Source: Rubrobacter_D sp963840835
Lineage (GTDB): Bacteria; Actinomycetota; Rubrobacteria; Rubrobacterales; Rubrobacteraceae
Length of the DNA: 64,000 nucleotides
NCBI GenBank assembly: GCA_963840835.1
Contig: CAWJAM010000014.1
Coordinates: 359,177-423,176, forward strand
Reading direction: 5' to 3'
The translations under genes and the position numbers were made by a program. Below the pieces are notes generated by a model that was not told the origin of the DNA, made no database searches, and saw only the letters and a program-made list of their open reading frames with translations. Numbering within the stretch: position 1 is the stretch's first letter; every line of letters starts with the position of its first letter. Of this stretch, positions 1-8,770 are shown piece after piece.

Positions 1-1189
1 TTACGGGCCGGTCTCGGCCGAGTGGGGGCTTCCGAAGGCGCTCTGGATCAAAGACAACGAGCCCGAGGTCTATAAGAACGCCAGGCAGATCTGCGACTGC
101 GGCGACTGGCTGATACACCGCCTCACCGGCGAGTGGACGTTCTCCATAAACTTTGCAAGCTCGAAATACTACTACGACCGGGACGAAGGCGGCTTCCCCC
201 AGAGTCTCTACGATGCGGTGGACGCCGGGGATTTACTCGAGAAGTTCCCACAAGACGTTCTAGACCTCGGCACGGTCGCAGGAGAGTTGAGCAAGGAGGC
301 CGCTGAGGAGCTAGGCCTCAAAGCGGGCACGCCAGTGGCTGAGGGGGGCGTAGACGCCTACGTCGGGGCCATAGGTCTCGGGGTGGTCGAACCAGGGAAG
401 ATGGCCCTGATCACCGGCTCTTCCCACGTCATGATCGGGCAGACCTCAGAACCGATCCACGACCCCGGTTTCTGGGGCGCATACACGGACGCCATGATCC
501 CCGGTCAGTACACCGTGGAGGCCGGTCAGGCCTCCACCGGCTCCATCGTGGCCTGGTTCAAGAACCAGTTCGCGGGCGACGCGGCCGCAGAGGCCAAAGA
601 GCGCGGCTTGGACACCTACGACGTCTTGACCGAGCTCGCGCGCGACGTGCCCATCGGTTCGGATGGGCTGATCGTGCTCGACTACTTTCAGGGCAACAGG
701 TCTCCTTACACGGACCCCCTGGCGCGCGGCATGATGTGGGGCCTGACACTGAGCCACACCCCGGGACACGTGTTTCGCGCCATCATCGAGGGCATCTGCT
801 ACGGCACGGAGAACATCCTGCGCACCATGCGCGGGCAAGACTTCGAGCCGAGGCTCAACGTGGTCTCGGGTGGTCCCGCAAAGAGCGACCTGTGGATGCA
901 GATGCACGCCGACGTCTCGGACGTACCGATATCGTTTACGAAAGTGAGCGACGGTCCCGTTCTCGGCTCGGCGATGCTGGCCGCCGTCGGGGCGGGGATC
1001 TACCCCGACATCCAGTCCGCCGCCGAGAACATGGTCCACACCGCAAATACCATCGAGCCCGACCCAGAGCGCCACGAGGAGTACAAGTTCTACGTGGACC
1101 GCTATCTGGAGGCGTACCCCCAGATGAAAGACCTGATGCACAAGACGGAGCGCCACGTCGCGGGCGGCGAGGGCGCGGTGGGAACGTAG
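1..1189 (+). CDS. FGGY-family carbohydrate kinase, 5' end cut by window edge
   Basis: The reading frame is open from base 2, so the N-terminal phosphate-1 motif lies outside the window. What remains is the end of the first and all of the second actin-like ATPase domain of an FGGY sugar kinase, an ATP-dependent enzyme that phosphorylates pentuloses or polyols in the cytoplasm. Visible are the GVDAYVGAIG and ITGSSHVM segments of the phosphate-2/adenosine region, YFQGNRSPYTDP, and the late VVSGGPAKSDLW motif. The tail (PDPERHEEYKFYVDRY) is of the ribulokinase-like type. It precedes an AraM-like dehydrogenase by 80 bp in a polyol cluster, so a ribulose- or polyol-type substrate is inferred, not shown. 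Confidence 0.85.
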   Translation, partial: YGPVSAEWGLPKALWIKDNEPEVYKNARQICDCGDWLIHRLTGEWTFSINFASSKYYYDRDEGGFPQSLYDAVDAGDLLEKFPQDVLDLGTVAGELSKEAAEELGLKAGTPVAEGGVDAYVGAIGLGVVEPGKMALITGSSHVMIGQTSEPIHDPGFWGAYTDAMIPGQYTVEAGQASTGSIVAWFKNQFAGDAAAEAKERGLDTYDVLTELARDVPIGSDGLIVLDYFQGNRSPYTDPLARGMMWGLTLSHTPGHVFRAIIEGICYGTENILRTMRGQDFEPRLNVVSGGPAKSDLWMQMHADVSDVPISFTKVSDGPVLGSAMLAAVGAGIYPDIQSAAENMVHTANTIEPDPERHEEYKFYVDRYLEAYPQMKDLMHKTERHVAGGEGAVGT

Positions 1190-1269
1190 GCTACGACCGG
1201 CCGGAGATCCGGAAGACCTAGCCGCCGGAGGGTGACGTTCTAAGGGTGCATACGAACGAGGGGTGACGT

Positions 1270-2628
1270 ATGAACGATGAGCGTATCGAGACGGCCCTGC
1301 AAGAGGCGACGGAGACACGAACCGTTACGATCGGCGCGGGAAAGCTCGCCTCGGTCGCCGATATCTTCGAGGAAAGCTTCGGAGACATCGAGGCGGTCAT
1401 AGTCGCGGACGAGAACACGTTTGAGGTGGCGGGCAAAGAGGTGCAGCGACAACTCGAAGTGGCAGGCCACAAGCTGGTCGAGCCGTACGTGTTTCCCGGA
1501 GAGCCCGCTTTGTACGCCGGGTACGGCAATATCGAGACGCTCGTCGAAGCGCTCCGGGAACACGACGCCATCCCCATCGCCGTCGGCTCCGGGACGCTAA
1601 ACGACATAGTCAAGCGCTCCTCTTACGAGTGCGAGAGGCCTTACATGTGCGTCGGTACCGCCGCGTCGATGGACGGGTACACGGCCTTCGGTGCTTCGAT
1701 CGAGAAAGACGGACACAAGCAGACGTTAACCTGCCCGGCACCGAGGGCGGTGCTTGCTGATGTGGACATACTCGTCGGGGCTCCCGCCTGGATGACGGCT
1801 TCCGGGTACGCGGATCTCCTCGGCAAGGTGACCTCGGGGGCCGATTGGTTGGTAGCCGATGTTCTGGAGGTCGAGAAGATAGACCCCAAAGGGTGGTCGC
1901 TTGTGCAGGACCATCTGCGCGGTTGGATCGGGGAGCCTTCAGAGTTGCAGGCCGGCGACGGGGAGGCTATGGATCAGCTCATCGAAGGCCTGGTCATGTC
2001 CGGGCTGGCGATGCAGTCCTACCAGTCTTCCCGTACAGCCTCGGGCGCCGAGCACCAGTTCAGCCACCTGTGGGAGGGCGAGGGCTTGGGCCGCGACGAC
2101 GATCCTCCGCTCTCCCACGGGTTCAAGGTCGGTGTGGGGTCCATAGCCATCGCCGCACTCTATGAACGGGTTCTCGATCGCGACCTCGGTGACCTGGACA
2201 TCGAGGCCGCTCGCGCCTCCTGGCCTACCAGGGAAGAATTGGAGAGAGAAGTAAGGGCCGCGCACACGACCCCGGGGCTGACAGAGGCCGCCGTAGATCA
2301 GAGCCTCTCGAAGTACATAAGCGACGACGAGCTGGCCGAACGGCTGGAACTGCTCCGTGAGATCTGGCCGGATCTGCGCGAGAAGGTAGCGGAGCAGTTA
2401 ATGCCGGCCGGGCAGCTAAGAGAGATGCTCGAGGAGGCGGGGTGTCCCACCAGCCCGGAGGAGATCGGGCTGGGCTGGGAGGATTTCAAGGCGACGTATT
2501 CGAGGGCGCGAATGATCCGCTCGCGCTACACCGTCCTCGACCTCGCCGCCGAAACCGGAATCTTTGACGAGTGCGTCGAAGAGATGTTCGCGCCCGGCGG
2601 ATTCTGGGCTCGTGGATCCCTCGGATGA
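1270..2628 (+). CDS. sn-glycerol-1-phosphate dehydrogenase-like (AraM/EgsA family)
   Basis: A 452-residue iron-type dehydrogenase of the AraM/EgsA family, which interconverts dihydroxyacetone phosphate and sn-glycerol-1-phosphate with NAD(P)H. The nucleotide-binding turn GSGTLND and the metal ligands can be read: an Asp in SGYADLLGK, His262 in GAEHQFSH and His283 in LSHGFKVG. It is about 50 residues longer than Bacillus AraM, mostly in a helical C-terminal extension. A gaggggt ribosome site precedes the ATG. It lies between a kinase and a polyol permease, as araM sits in arabinose operons, so its real substrate may be another polyol phosphate. Family assignment is firm; substrate is open. Confidence 0.85.
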   Translation: MNDERIETALQEATETRTVTIGAGKLASVADIFEESFGDIEAVIVADENTFEVAGKEVQRQLEVAGHKLVEPYVFPGEPALYAGYGNIETLVEALREHDAIPIAVGSGTLNDIVKRSSYECERPYMCVGTAASMDGYTAFGASIEKDGHKQTLTCPAPRAVLADVDILVGAPAWMTASGYADLLGKVTSGADWLVADVLEVEKIDPKGWSLVQDHLRGWIGEPSELQAGDGEAMDQLIEGLVMSGLAMQSYQSSRTASGAEHQFSHLWEGEGLGRDDDPPLSHGFKVGVGSIAIAALYERVLDRDLGDLDIEAARASWPTREELEREVRAAHTTPGLTEAAVDQSLSKYISDDELAERLELLREIWPDLREKVAEQLMPAGQLREMLEEAGCPTSPEEIGLGWEDFKATYSRARMIRSRYTVLDLAAETGIFDECVEEMFAPGGFWARGSLG

Positions 2629-2656
2629 GAACCCAGAGCAAAGGAGATTTGGATAA

Positions 2657-3991
2657 GTGAGCAATCAACAAGCACAACCCGAGTACGGGACCTTCGGGCG
2701 CTTCGTGGAGCGCATCGGCATCCCCAGGCCCCTCTTCTGGGGTTTCGTGGCGGTCTTTATCTACATGATCGGCGACGGCGTGGAGATCAGCCGTCTGCCG
2801 GGCTACCTGACCAGCGAAGGAGGGCTCGCGGGCGGTCAAGCGACGCTGGTTACCGGGACCGTCTACGGCGTCGGGGTCCTGATCGCCTCGTGGTTCTCCG
2901 GCACGCTCTCGGCGATCTGGGGCCCCCAGCGGGTGATGCAGCTCGGTGCGGCGATCTGGATAGTCTTCGAGATCATCTTCCTCTTGTTTGCCATCGACTC
3001 AGGCAACCTGTACCTCGTGGCCACGATCTACGGCATCCGCGGCCTCGCCTACCCGCTCTTCGCGTTCGGGTTCCTGGTCTGGGCCCAGACGGTCACCCCG
3101 GTGCACATGAGGGGCTCGGCGGCCGGCTGGTTCTGGTTCGCCTTTACCGGCGGGCTGCCCACCCTGGGCGCCGTGGTCGCCGCCATCTCCGTGCCGCTCC
3201 TCGGCGTGTACAACACCTTCTGGCTGTCGCTCGTGATCGTCGCCATCGGCAGCGTTATAGGCGCCTTCTTCGTGCGCGAGCCCCAGGGCCTGCAGCCGAT
3301 AGCCGACGAGCACGTGGACGACCCGAGGAGCTACAAGCGTCTGCTGGAAGGCATCGACATCCTGTGGCGCGACCCCAGGACGGCCCTCGGCGGCTTCGTC
3401 CGGATCGTCAACACCTCGCCGCAGTACGGGTTCTTCTACTTCATGCCCTTCGTCTTCGTGTCGGGGACCAGCGAGGCCGGCTTCATGAGCGGCGGTCAGT
3501 ACTCGGTCCTCGTCTCCCTGGTCTACGGGGCGAACATCGGCGCCAACCTGTTCTTCGGGATCTTCGGTGACTACTTCGGCTGGCGGCGGACGGTGACCTG
3601 GTTCGGTTGCGTGGGCTGCGCGATAACCGTGCCTCTGTGGTACTTCGGGTCTCTGCTCACCGGCAGCTACGTCGTCTCGGTCGTGCTCGGAATGATGTAC
3701 GGTATCCTGTTGGCCGGCTTCGTCCCGCTCTCGGCCCTTATGCCCTCGATGGTAGAGCGGCACGATAAGGGCGCGGCCCTGGCAATCCTCAACACCGGCG
3801 CCGGCGGCGCCGCGTTCGTTGGGACGTTCGTCGCCACCCTGCTCAACCCGTTCATCGGCTACGGCGGCGTCGTCATCACCTACTCCGCCCTCTATCTGGT
3901 GAGCGCCGTGCTGACCTCGTTCATCGTGTCCCCGGCCGACCCCGGTGAGGAAGGAGAGATGGAGGAAGATGCCATCGCCACCACCGCCTAG
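2657..3991 (+). CDS. MFS transporter, polyol permease-like (RbtT/DalT/CsbX type)
   Basis: A 444-residue integral membrane protein with about 12 hydrophobic segments. The first helix region, FWGFVAVFIYMIGDGVE, resembles the ribitol/D-arabinitol permease subgroup of the major facilitator superfamily, which imports pentitols by proton symport. GTG start at 2657 follows aaggag at 2641-2646. The C-terminus is acidic and cytoplasmic (GEEGEMEEDA). Position directly behind the AraM-like dehydrogenase and ahead of ribulose-phosphate epimerase supports uptake of a five-carbon polyol. Subfamily assignment is from memory of the N-terminal motif; the exact substrate is not determinable here. Confidence 0.75.
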   Translation: MSNQQAQPEYGTFGRFVERIGIPRPLFWGFVAVFIYMIGDGVEISRLPGYLTSEGGLAGGQATLVTGTVYGVGVLIASWFSGTLSAIWGPQRVMQLGAAIWIVFEIIFLLFAIDSGNLYLVATIYGIRGLAYPLFAFGFLVWAQTVTPVHMRGSAAGWFWFAFTGGLPTLGAVVAAISVPLLGVYNTFWLSLVIVAIGSVIGAFFVREPQGLQPIADEHVDDPRSYKRLLEGIDILWRDPRTALGGFVRIVNTSPQYGFFYFMPFVFVSGTSEAGFMSGGQYSVLVSLVYGANIGANLFFGIFGDYFGWRRTVTWFGCVGCAITVPLWYFGSLLTGSYVVSVVLGMMYGILLAGFVPLSALMPSMVERHDKGAALAILNTGAGGAAFVGTFVATLLNPFIGYGGVVITYSALYLVSAVLTSFIVSPADPGEEGEMEEDAIATTA

Positions 3992-4194
3992 GAGCTGCCA
4001 GGACAGGCTCCGCACGCGAGGGGTTCAGACCGGTCTGCTAAGCCGGTAGCGACGACCGGATCGGGGGCGGGACCGACGGGCATCCGCCCTTGATCCGGGT
4101 TTGACACCGGAGAAAAGGAGAACACGTGGATCGGCACCTTAGCCGCGAGGCAGAAAACGCCAGCTTGGGACAACCATCTATCCGGGAGGTAATC

Positions 4195-4881
4195 ATGGGG
4201 TTCTTCTCAGGTTTGGGAGACAGGGTGGTTGCGGGACCCTCCATTCTCGCGGCCGACTTTGCGTACCTGGGGGACGACGTACGCAAGGCTAGAGACGGTG
4301 GTGCAGAATTCGTACACTTCGACGCGATGGACAACCACTTCGTGCCGAACCTGTCCATCGGCCCTCCGGTCGCCGCATCGCTCGTCCCGAATACGGACCT
4401 GCCGGTCGACGTCCACCTGATGGTAGAGAGCCCCGATAACCTCATTCCGGCTTTCCTGGATGCGGGGGTAGCGAGCATTTCGGTCCACCCGGAGACGGTG
4501 ACGCACCTGCATCGCACCCTCGCGATGATCCGGGACGGGGGCGCCGATGCCGGGGTGGCGCTGAACCCGACCACCCCACCCGAGATCATCGGGTGGACGC
4601 TACCTTACCTCGATTATGTACTCGTGCTGAGCGTCGACCCGGGCTTCGGGGGTCAGACTTTCATCCCGGAGACGATACAGAAGATTCAGCGCTTGAAAGA
4701 GATGTCAGACCTGCCGATAGCGGTGGACGGCGGCATCAACGTCGAGACGGCTTCTCTGGTGACGGGGGCAGGGGCCAATGCGCTCGTCGCCGGCTCCGCC
4801 GTATTCAAAGGCGACCCGACGGTCGAGATGCGCAGGATAATCGAGGCCGGCCAAGGTTCTACCGGCCCGTGTCCGTGGTAA
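4195..4881 (+). CDS. rpe: ribulose-phosphate 3-epimerase
   Basis: A TIM-barrel epimerase interconverting D-ribulose-5-phosphate and D-xylulose-5-phosphate. Hallmarks: GPSILAADFAYLGDD near the start, FDAMDNHFVPN (metal-binding His and catalytic Asp), VDVHLMVE, SVDPGFGGQTF, and AVDGGIN near residue 180. ATG 4195 gives 228 residues, the family norm, with gggaggt 4 nt upstream. An in-frame GTG at 4126 also has a good aaaaggag site and would add 23 residues (MDRHLSREAENAS...), so a longer form is possible. It links the kinases and dehydrogenases here to the pentose phosphate pathway. Confidence 0.92.
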   Translation: MGFFSGLGDRVVAGPSILAADFAYLGDDVRKARDGGAEFVHFDAMDNHFVPNLSIGPPVAASLVPNTDLPVDVHLMVESPDNLIPAFLDAGVASISVHPETVTHLHRTLAMIRDGGADAGVALNPTTPPEIIGWTLPYLDYVLVLSVDPGFGGQTFIPETIQKIQRLKEMSDLPIAVDGGINVETASLVTGAGANALVAGSAVFKGDPTVEMRRIIEAGQGSTGPCPW

Positions 4882-4896
4882 GGGTTGGAGTGGATT

Positions 4897-5289
4897 ATGG
4901 GTTTCAGAGATAGGCTAGAGGACCTCGAGCGGGAGGGGACCCCCATCCGCGTCGGCCTGCCCATTTCCGTGGCCCGCGCCGCCATCTACGGCGAGCCCAC
5001 GATCGCCTGCAGTCCGTCGCCGACGTCGGAGGTCGTGGCCGTGGCGAAGCGAAACCTGAAGGCCGGCGAAAAACTAGGGAGCATCGGCTCGGCCGACTAC
5101 CACGGTTGGTTGTACGCGGCTTCCGATGCCAGGGACATGCTGCCGTTGGGGCTGGCATCTGGGGCCCGAATAACGCGGAACGTCTCCCGCGGTCAGGCCA
5201 TACCGAGGTCGGGGGTGGAGTTGGCGCGGGACTCGTTTGTGGCGAGCCTGAGACGCCTGCAAGAGACGTCACTGGACAGGGGTCCATAA
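4897..5289 (+). CDS. SAF-domain protein, apparently an internally deleted homoserine-dehydrogenase-like oxidoreductase
   Basis: 130 residues. The first ~20 residues (MGFRDRLEDLEREGTPIRVGL) look like the extreme N-terminus of the NAD(P)-dependent homoserine dehydrogenase-like/SAF oxidoreductases found in polyol clusters, ending where the GxGxxG loop should begin. The sequence then jumps directly to the C-terminal SAF part (EVVAVAKRNLKAGEKLGSIG, LPLGLASGARITRNVSRGQ). The Rossmann and catalytic domains, about 300 residues, are missing in frame. ATG 4897 has ggag 6 nt upstream, and the gene follows rpe by 15 bp. Either a decayed gene or a retained SAF-only protein. Family recall is the basis; no alignment was run. 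Confidence 0.6.
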   Translation: MGFRDRLEDLEREGTPIRVGLPISVARAAIYGEPTIACSPSPTSEVVAVAKRNLKAGEKLGSIGSADYHGWLYAASDARDMLPLGLASGARITRNVSRGQAIPRSGVELARDSFVASLRRLQETSLDRGP

Positions 5290-5335
5290 GGATGCCATGG
5301 TTAGGGGTGGTCCAAAACCTTGCGAGGAGGGAGAC

Positions 5336-5710
5336 GTGAAGATCGAACCAGATGCCGTGCTCGTCTGTACGGCCTGTGGCGTGGAAGGTTCGCACGAGTT
5401 GCTGTACCTCTCGGACCACGTTAGCGCCAGCCGGTGCGAGAGCTGCGGGGCCGTGCGGATGTTCACGGGCCAGCTCTACGCGGACTACGCAAGAGACGTG
5501 GCCGAGAGGGGGCTCCGCCTGCCTTGCAGCCTGGCCGTCCGCCTGCTCGGCAACCCTCTGGAGGTGCTCGGCTGGCCCATCAAGATCGTAAAGAAGCCTT
5601 TCGGGCTCTTGAGAGAGTTGGACCGGGTCGCGACGCTTGACCGGGTATACCGTCGCGGATCGTCGGGACGCGTCTGTTCCAGAACGTGGGCGAACACGGA
5701 ATCGGGGTAG
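5336..5710 (+). CDS. small zinc-ribbon-like hypothetical protein
   Basis: A 124-residue protein with two CxxC knuckles 26 residues apart (CTAC, CESC), which suggests one bound zinc. A basic, mildly hydrophobic C-terminal half follows (LGNPLEVLGWPIKIVKKPFG). GTG 5336 is chosen because gaggagg at 5324-5330 sits 5 nt upstream. It ends 4 bp before the next kinase start, so it belongs to the catabolic operon. No known family recognised. Confidence 0.5.
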   Translation: MKIEPDAVLVCTACGVEGSHELLYLSDHVSASRCESCGAVRMFTGQLYADYARDVAERGLRLPCSLAVRLLGNPLEVLGWPIKIVKKPFGLLRELDRVATLDRVYRRGSSGRVCSRTWANTESG

Positions 5711-5714
5711 CGTT

Positions 5715-7208
5715 ATGGGCGAGGGGTTATTGCTGGGCATAGATCTTGGAACCATGAGTTCGAAGGGCGTCCTGTGCGGGCCCGACGGCGAAGTGGTGGC
5801 GACGACCGAGCGACCGCACGACGTGTCCATGCCCCGTCCCGGCTGGGTCGAACACGACGCCGAAGAGGTCTGGTGGAAGGACTTCGCGGCCGTGTGCTCG
5901 GAGCTCCTGGAAGGAGCCGAAGAACCTGTGGCCGCGGTATGCGTGAGCGGCATCGGGCCCTGCTTTCTCGCCGCCGGAAAGGACGGGGAGCCGTTGCGGC
6001 CCGGGATCCTTTACGGCGTCGACACCCGCGCCTCGCGCGAGGTCGAGGAGCTTACCGAACGTTACGGAAACGAGGCGATCGTCGAGCGCTGCGGCAACCC
6101 CCTGACCTCGCAGTCGGTTGGGCCCAAGATCGCCTGGCTCCGACGCAACGAGCCCGAGGTGTGGGAGGAGACCAGGTACTTCTTCATGTCCCACACCTTC
6201 GTCGTCTTCAAGCTGACCGGCGCGTACGTCCTCGACCACCCGGCCGCCGGCATGTGCGAGCCGCTCTACGACCATAAGCAGCTGCGCTGGATCGGGGAGT
6301 GGGCCGACGAGGTAGCCCCCGGTCTGGAGCTACCGGAGCTGCGTTGGCCGGCTGAGGTTGCGGGTGAGATCACGCGCGAAGCCGCCGAGGCCACGGGGCT
6401 TCCCGAGGGCATCCCCGTGGTGACGGGGACCGTGGACGCCTGGTCGGAGGCGGCGAGCGTCGGCGTGCGGGAGCCGGGCGACCTGATGGTCATGTACGGC
6501 ACGACGGCCCTCACCATGGAGATAGTGGGCGAGCCCCTCCCGTCGTCGAACCTCTGGAGCACCGCCGGGCCGTTCTCCGGCACCAGCGTCCTCGCCGGCG
6601 GCATGGCAACGTCGGGGGCGCTCACGGAATGGGTCAAGAAGGTAGCGGACGGCAAGCCATTCTCGGAGCTCTCGGAGGAGGCCTCCAGGGTGCCTCCCGG
6701 GTCGGAGGGCCTCGTCGTCCTGCCGTACTTTGCCGGGGAGCGCAACCCCATAAGCGATCCGAACGCGCGCGGTGTGATCTGCGGCCTCACCCTCCGCCAC
6801 TCCCGGGGCCATCTGTACCGGGCCATGCTCGAGGCCACCGCCTTCGGTATCCGGCACCTCCTGGAGGCCGTGCACGAGGCGGGCGGGGATGCGAAGAGGC
6901 TCGTGGCCGTGGGCGGCGGCACGAAGGGCGGGCTGTGGCCCCGGATCGTCTCCGACGTCGTCGAAGAGCCCCAGGAGCTACCCGAGCAGACCATCGGCGC
7001 GGCCTACGGCAACGCCCTCATGGCCGGCATCGGGGGCGGCGTGGTGGAGCCGGACACCGACTGGACCTCCATAGCCGAAACCGTCGAACCCAACCCGGAC
7101 AACCGCGAGGTCTACGACGAGCTCTACACCCTCTACAAAGACCTCTACCCCGCCACGCGCGACACAGCCCACGCCCTGGCCGACGTTCAGGCAAGGGAAG
7201 ACCATTGA
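5715..7208 (+). CDS. FGGY-family carbohydrate kinase (xylulokinase-like)
   Basis: A 497-residue, full-length FGGY kinase. The N-terminal GIDLGTMSSKG is the phosphate-1 loop, GTVDAWSEA carries the presumed catalytic Asp region, and YGTTALTM, YFAGERNPISDP and VGGGTKGGLW complete the ATP site. Typical role: ATP-dependent phosphorylation of a ketopentose such as xylulose or ribulose. ATG 5715 was chosen over an upstream in-frame start at 5637 because the extra 26 residues overlap the preceding gene and look non-conserved. Last gene of the forward run; two hairpins follow it. Confidence 0.9.
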   Translation: MGEGLLLGIDLGTMSSKGVLCGPDGEVVATTERPHDVSMPRPGWVEHDAEEVWWKDFAAVCSELLEGAEEPVAAVCVSGIGPCFLAAGKDGEPLRPGILYGVDTRASREVEELTERYGNEAIVERCGNPLTSQSVGPKIAWLRRNEPEVWEETRYFFMSHTFVVFKLTGAYVLDHPAAGMCEPLYDHKQLRWIGEWADEVAPGLELPELRWPAEVAGEITREAAEATGLPEGIPVVTGTVDAWSEAASVGVREPGDLMVMYGTTALTMEIVGEPLPSSNLWSTAGPFSGTSVLAGGMATSGALTEWVKKVADGKPFSELSEEASRVPPGSEGLVVLPYFAGERNPISDPNARGVICGLTLRHSRGHLYRAMLEATAFGIRHLLEAVHEAGGDAKRLVAVGGGTKGGLWPRIVSDVVEEPQELPEQTIGAAYGNALMAGIGGGVVEPDTDWTSIAETVEPNPDNREVYDELYTLYKDLYPATRDTAHALADVQAREDH

Positions 7209-7226
7209 CAGCACTTCAGCCGGTCA

Positions 7227-7272
7227 GCTAGTCAGCATTTCAGCCCTTGTTCTTGCTGAAGTGCTGACTAGC
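7227..7272. terminator. hairpin between convergent genes
   Basis: Arms 7227-7243 and 7256-7272 pair over 17 bp with one mismatch around a 12-nt loop. The element belongs to the GTCAGC/CTGA-rich intergenic sequences seen elsewhere in the window (near 14.47, 19.47 and 21.54 kb). It lies between two convergent transcription units, so it may serve as a terminator, but there is no U tract. Confidence 0.5.
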
Positions 7273-7288
7273 TGAAATGCTGAAATGC

Positions 7289-7322
7289 GCGAATAGCAGA
7301 GGTCTTGACCTCTGCTATTCGC
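7289..7322. terminator. perfect 16-bp hairpin, bidirectional terminator candidate
   Basis: 7289-7304 and 7307-7322 are perfectly complementary around a 2-nt spacer (ttgacctctgctattcgc on the right side). It abuts the stop codon of the reverse-strand SDR at 7324 and follows the forward kinase. No T run follows on either strand, as is common for hairpins in high-GC actinobacteria. Confidence 0.65.
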
Positions 7323-7323
7323 T

Positions 7324-8093
7324 TTAGTCCATCAGCATCCCGCCGTTTACCTCTATGATCTCTCCGAGGATGTAGTCTGCCTGCGATGAGGCGAGGAAGA
7401 GGACCGCGCCCACGATTTCTTCCGGCGTGCCCTCCCTCCCCATCGGGATGCCCCGCGCGGCCTCCGCCCTCTTCTCATCCGTGGTGAACTCGTCGTGGAA
7501 CGGGGTGTCGATCCGCCCGGGGGCGACCCCGTTTACCCTGATCCCGTCGGCCACGAGGTCCTTGGCCATGGCCCTGGTCATGGTGCTGACACCCCCTTGG
7601 CCGTAGAGTAGGCGAGGGAGCTGGGGCTGCCCCCGTCCCTGGCGGAGATCGAGGTCATGTTTATTATCCTGCCGCCCCGCCGCTTCATCATGGGCAATAC
7701 GGCCTGCGAACACAGGTAGACGGACTTCAGGTTCACGTCCATCACGCGATCCCATGTATCCTCCGTCATCTCGGCGAGCGTCGCCCTTGCTACCATGGAG
7801 CCGGCGTTGTTCACCAGGACGTCCAGGCGCCCGTAGTGGTCCTCGATCTCTCCCGCCATCCGCCGGACGTCTCCGGCGTCGGTTACGTCTCCCTTGAGCA
7901 GGAGGACATCCCTGCCGAGTGCCTCGATGCGCTCGCCCACTTCCCCAGCGGCATCATCGCTGCTGTTGTAGTGGACGGCCACGTCGCACCCTCTCTCTGC
8001 CAGGCCCAGGCTGATCGCCCGGCCGATGCCCTTGCTGCTTCCGGTGACCCAGGCCACCTCTCCGGAGAACTGCAGATCTCTCATCCTCTCCAA
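7324..8093 (-). pseudogene. short-chain dehydrogenase/reductase with one-base frameshift
   Basis: An SDR of about 255 residues split into two frames. The N-terminal part has the NAD(P) motif TGSSKGIGRA and NNAGS. The catalytic YSTAKG is followed at once by the shift. The C-terminal part resumes at GVSTMTRAMAKDL and ends EVNGGMLMD. The C5 run at 7592-7596 (G5 on the coding strand) needs one more base to join AKG to GVST. TTG 8093 or ATG 8084 are possible starts. First gene downstream of the aldolase in the reverse operon; likely oxidises or reduces a sugar intermediate. Single-base error versus true mutation is undecided. Confidence 0.85.
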
Positions 8094-8095
8094 CG

Positions 8096-8770
8096 CTACC
8101 CTCGGTCGTCCTGCGAGGCGGGTTTCGTCTGCCCGTAGCCGGAGATCTTGGCCGCCACCTCCCCGACTTGCTCGGGAGAGAGGAGTACGGGCTCCCCGAC
8201 GGACCTCGTGCGGTAGTAGATCTCGGCCATCTCCTCCAGGACCACGGTCCTGGAGAACGCCTCACCGGGGCTGTCTCCGACGGCGATGGTGCCGTGGTTC
8301 TGCAGCAGGCACGCGTTGCGGTCCTCGCCCAGGGCCTCTGCGGCATAACCGGCGAGTTTTTCGGTGCCGTAGGTCGTGTAGGGGGCCAGGGGGATCTCGC
8401 CGTCTTCAGAAAGCGTGGTGAGCATGTAGTGGACAGGGGGGATGGTCCATCCCAGGCAGGCCAGCGTGGTGGCGAAGACGGAGTGGGTGTGGACCACCGC
8501 CCCCACGTCGGCGCGGGCGCGGTAGATCCCCGTGTGCATCGGGGTCTCGGTGGAGGGCCCCAGCGAGCCCTCCAAGACTTCGCCGTCCACGTCGACGAGC
8601 ACGACGTCCCCCGGTTCCATCTCCTCGTAATCGATGCCGCTCGGGGTCATGAGAACGTCGCCATCGGGGGTGCGGGCGCTCACGTTGCCCGAGGTCCCCG
8701 TCACGAGGCCAGATTCGATCAGCAGTTTGGCGACGCGGGCCACTTCTTCCCGCAAACTTTGATGGCTCAC
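8096..8770 (-). CDS. class II aldolase/epimerase (AraD/FucA family)
   Basis: A 224-residue zinc-dependent aldolase-fold protein. Family members cleave fuculose- or rhamnulose-1-phosphate or epimerise L-ribulose-5-phosphate. TSGNVSART and TPSGIDYEEMEPGD form the phosphate/glutamate region; HTHSVFATTLA supplies two zinc His ligands and LLQNHG a third. GTG 8770 overlaps the stop of the upstream dehydrogenase by four bases (GTGA), so the two are translationally coupled. Substrate (phosphorylated pentulose or deoxysugar) cannot be read from the sequence. Confidence 0.88.
   Translation of the reverse strand: MSHQSLREEVARVAKLLIESGLVTGTSGNVSARTPDGDVLMTPSGIDYEEMEPGDVVLVDVDGEVLEGSLGPSTETPMHTGIYRARADVGAVVHTHSVFATTLACLGWTIPPVHYMLTTLSEDGEIPLAPYTTYGTEKLAGYAAEALGEDRNACLLQNHGTIAVGDSPGEAFSRTVVLEEMAEIYYRTRSVGEPVLLSPEQVGEVAAKISGYGQTKPASQDDRG

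Noticed and set aside
446..1318. Long reverse-strand ORF opposite the first kinase
   Set aside because: Antisense shadow produced by high GC; composition is Arg/His/Val-rich with no family motif, and the forward frame is a clear FGGY kinase.
2999..4015. 338-residue reverse ORF opposite the MFS gene
   Set aside because: Mirror of the transporter frame; no ribosome site and no recognisable domain.
5637..5714. Upstream in-frame extension of the second FGGY kinase
   Set aside because: Overlaps the zinc-ribbon gene and lacks family resemblance; ATG 5715 is directly before the phosphate-1 motif.
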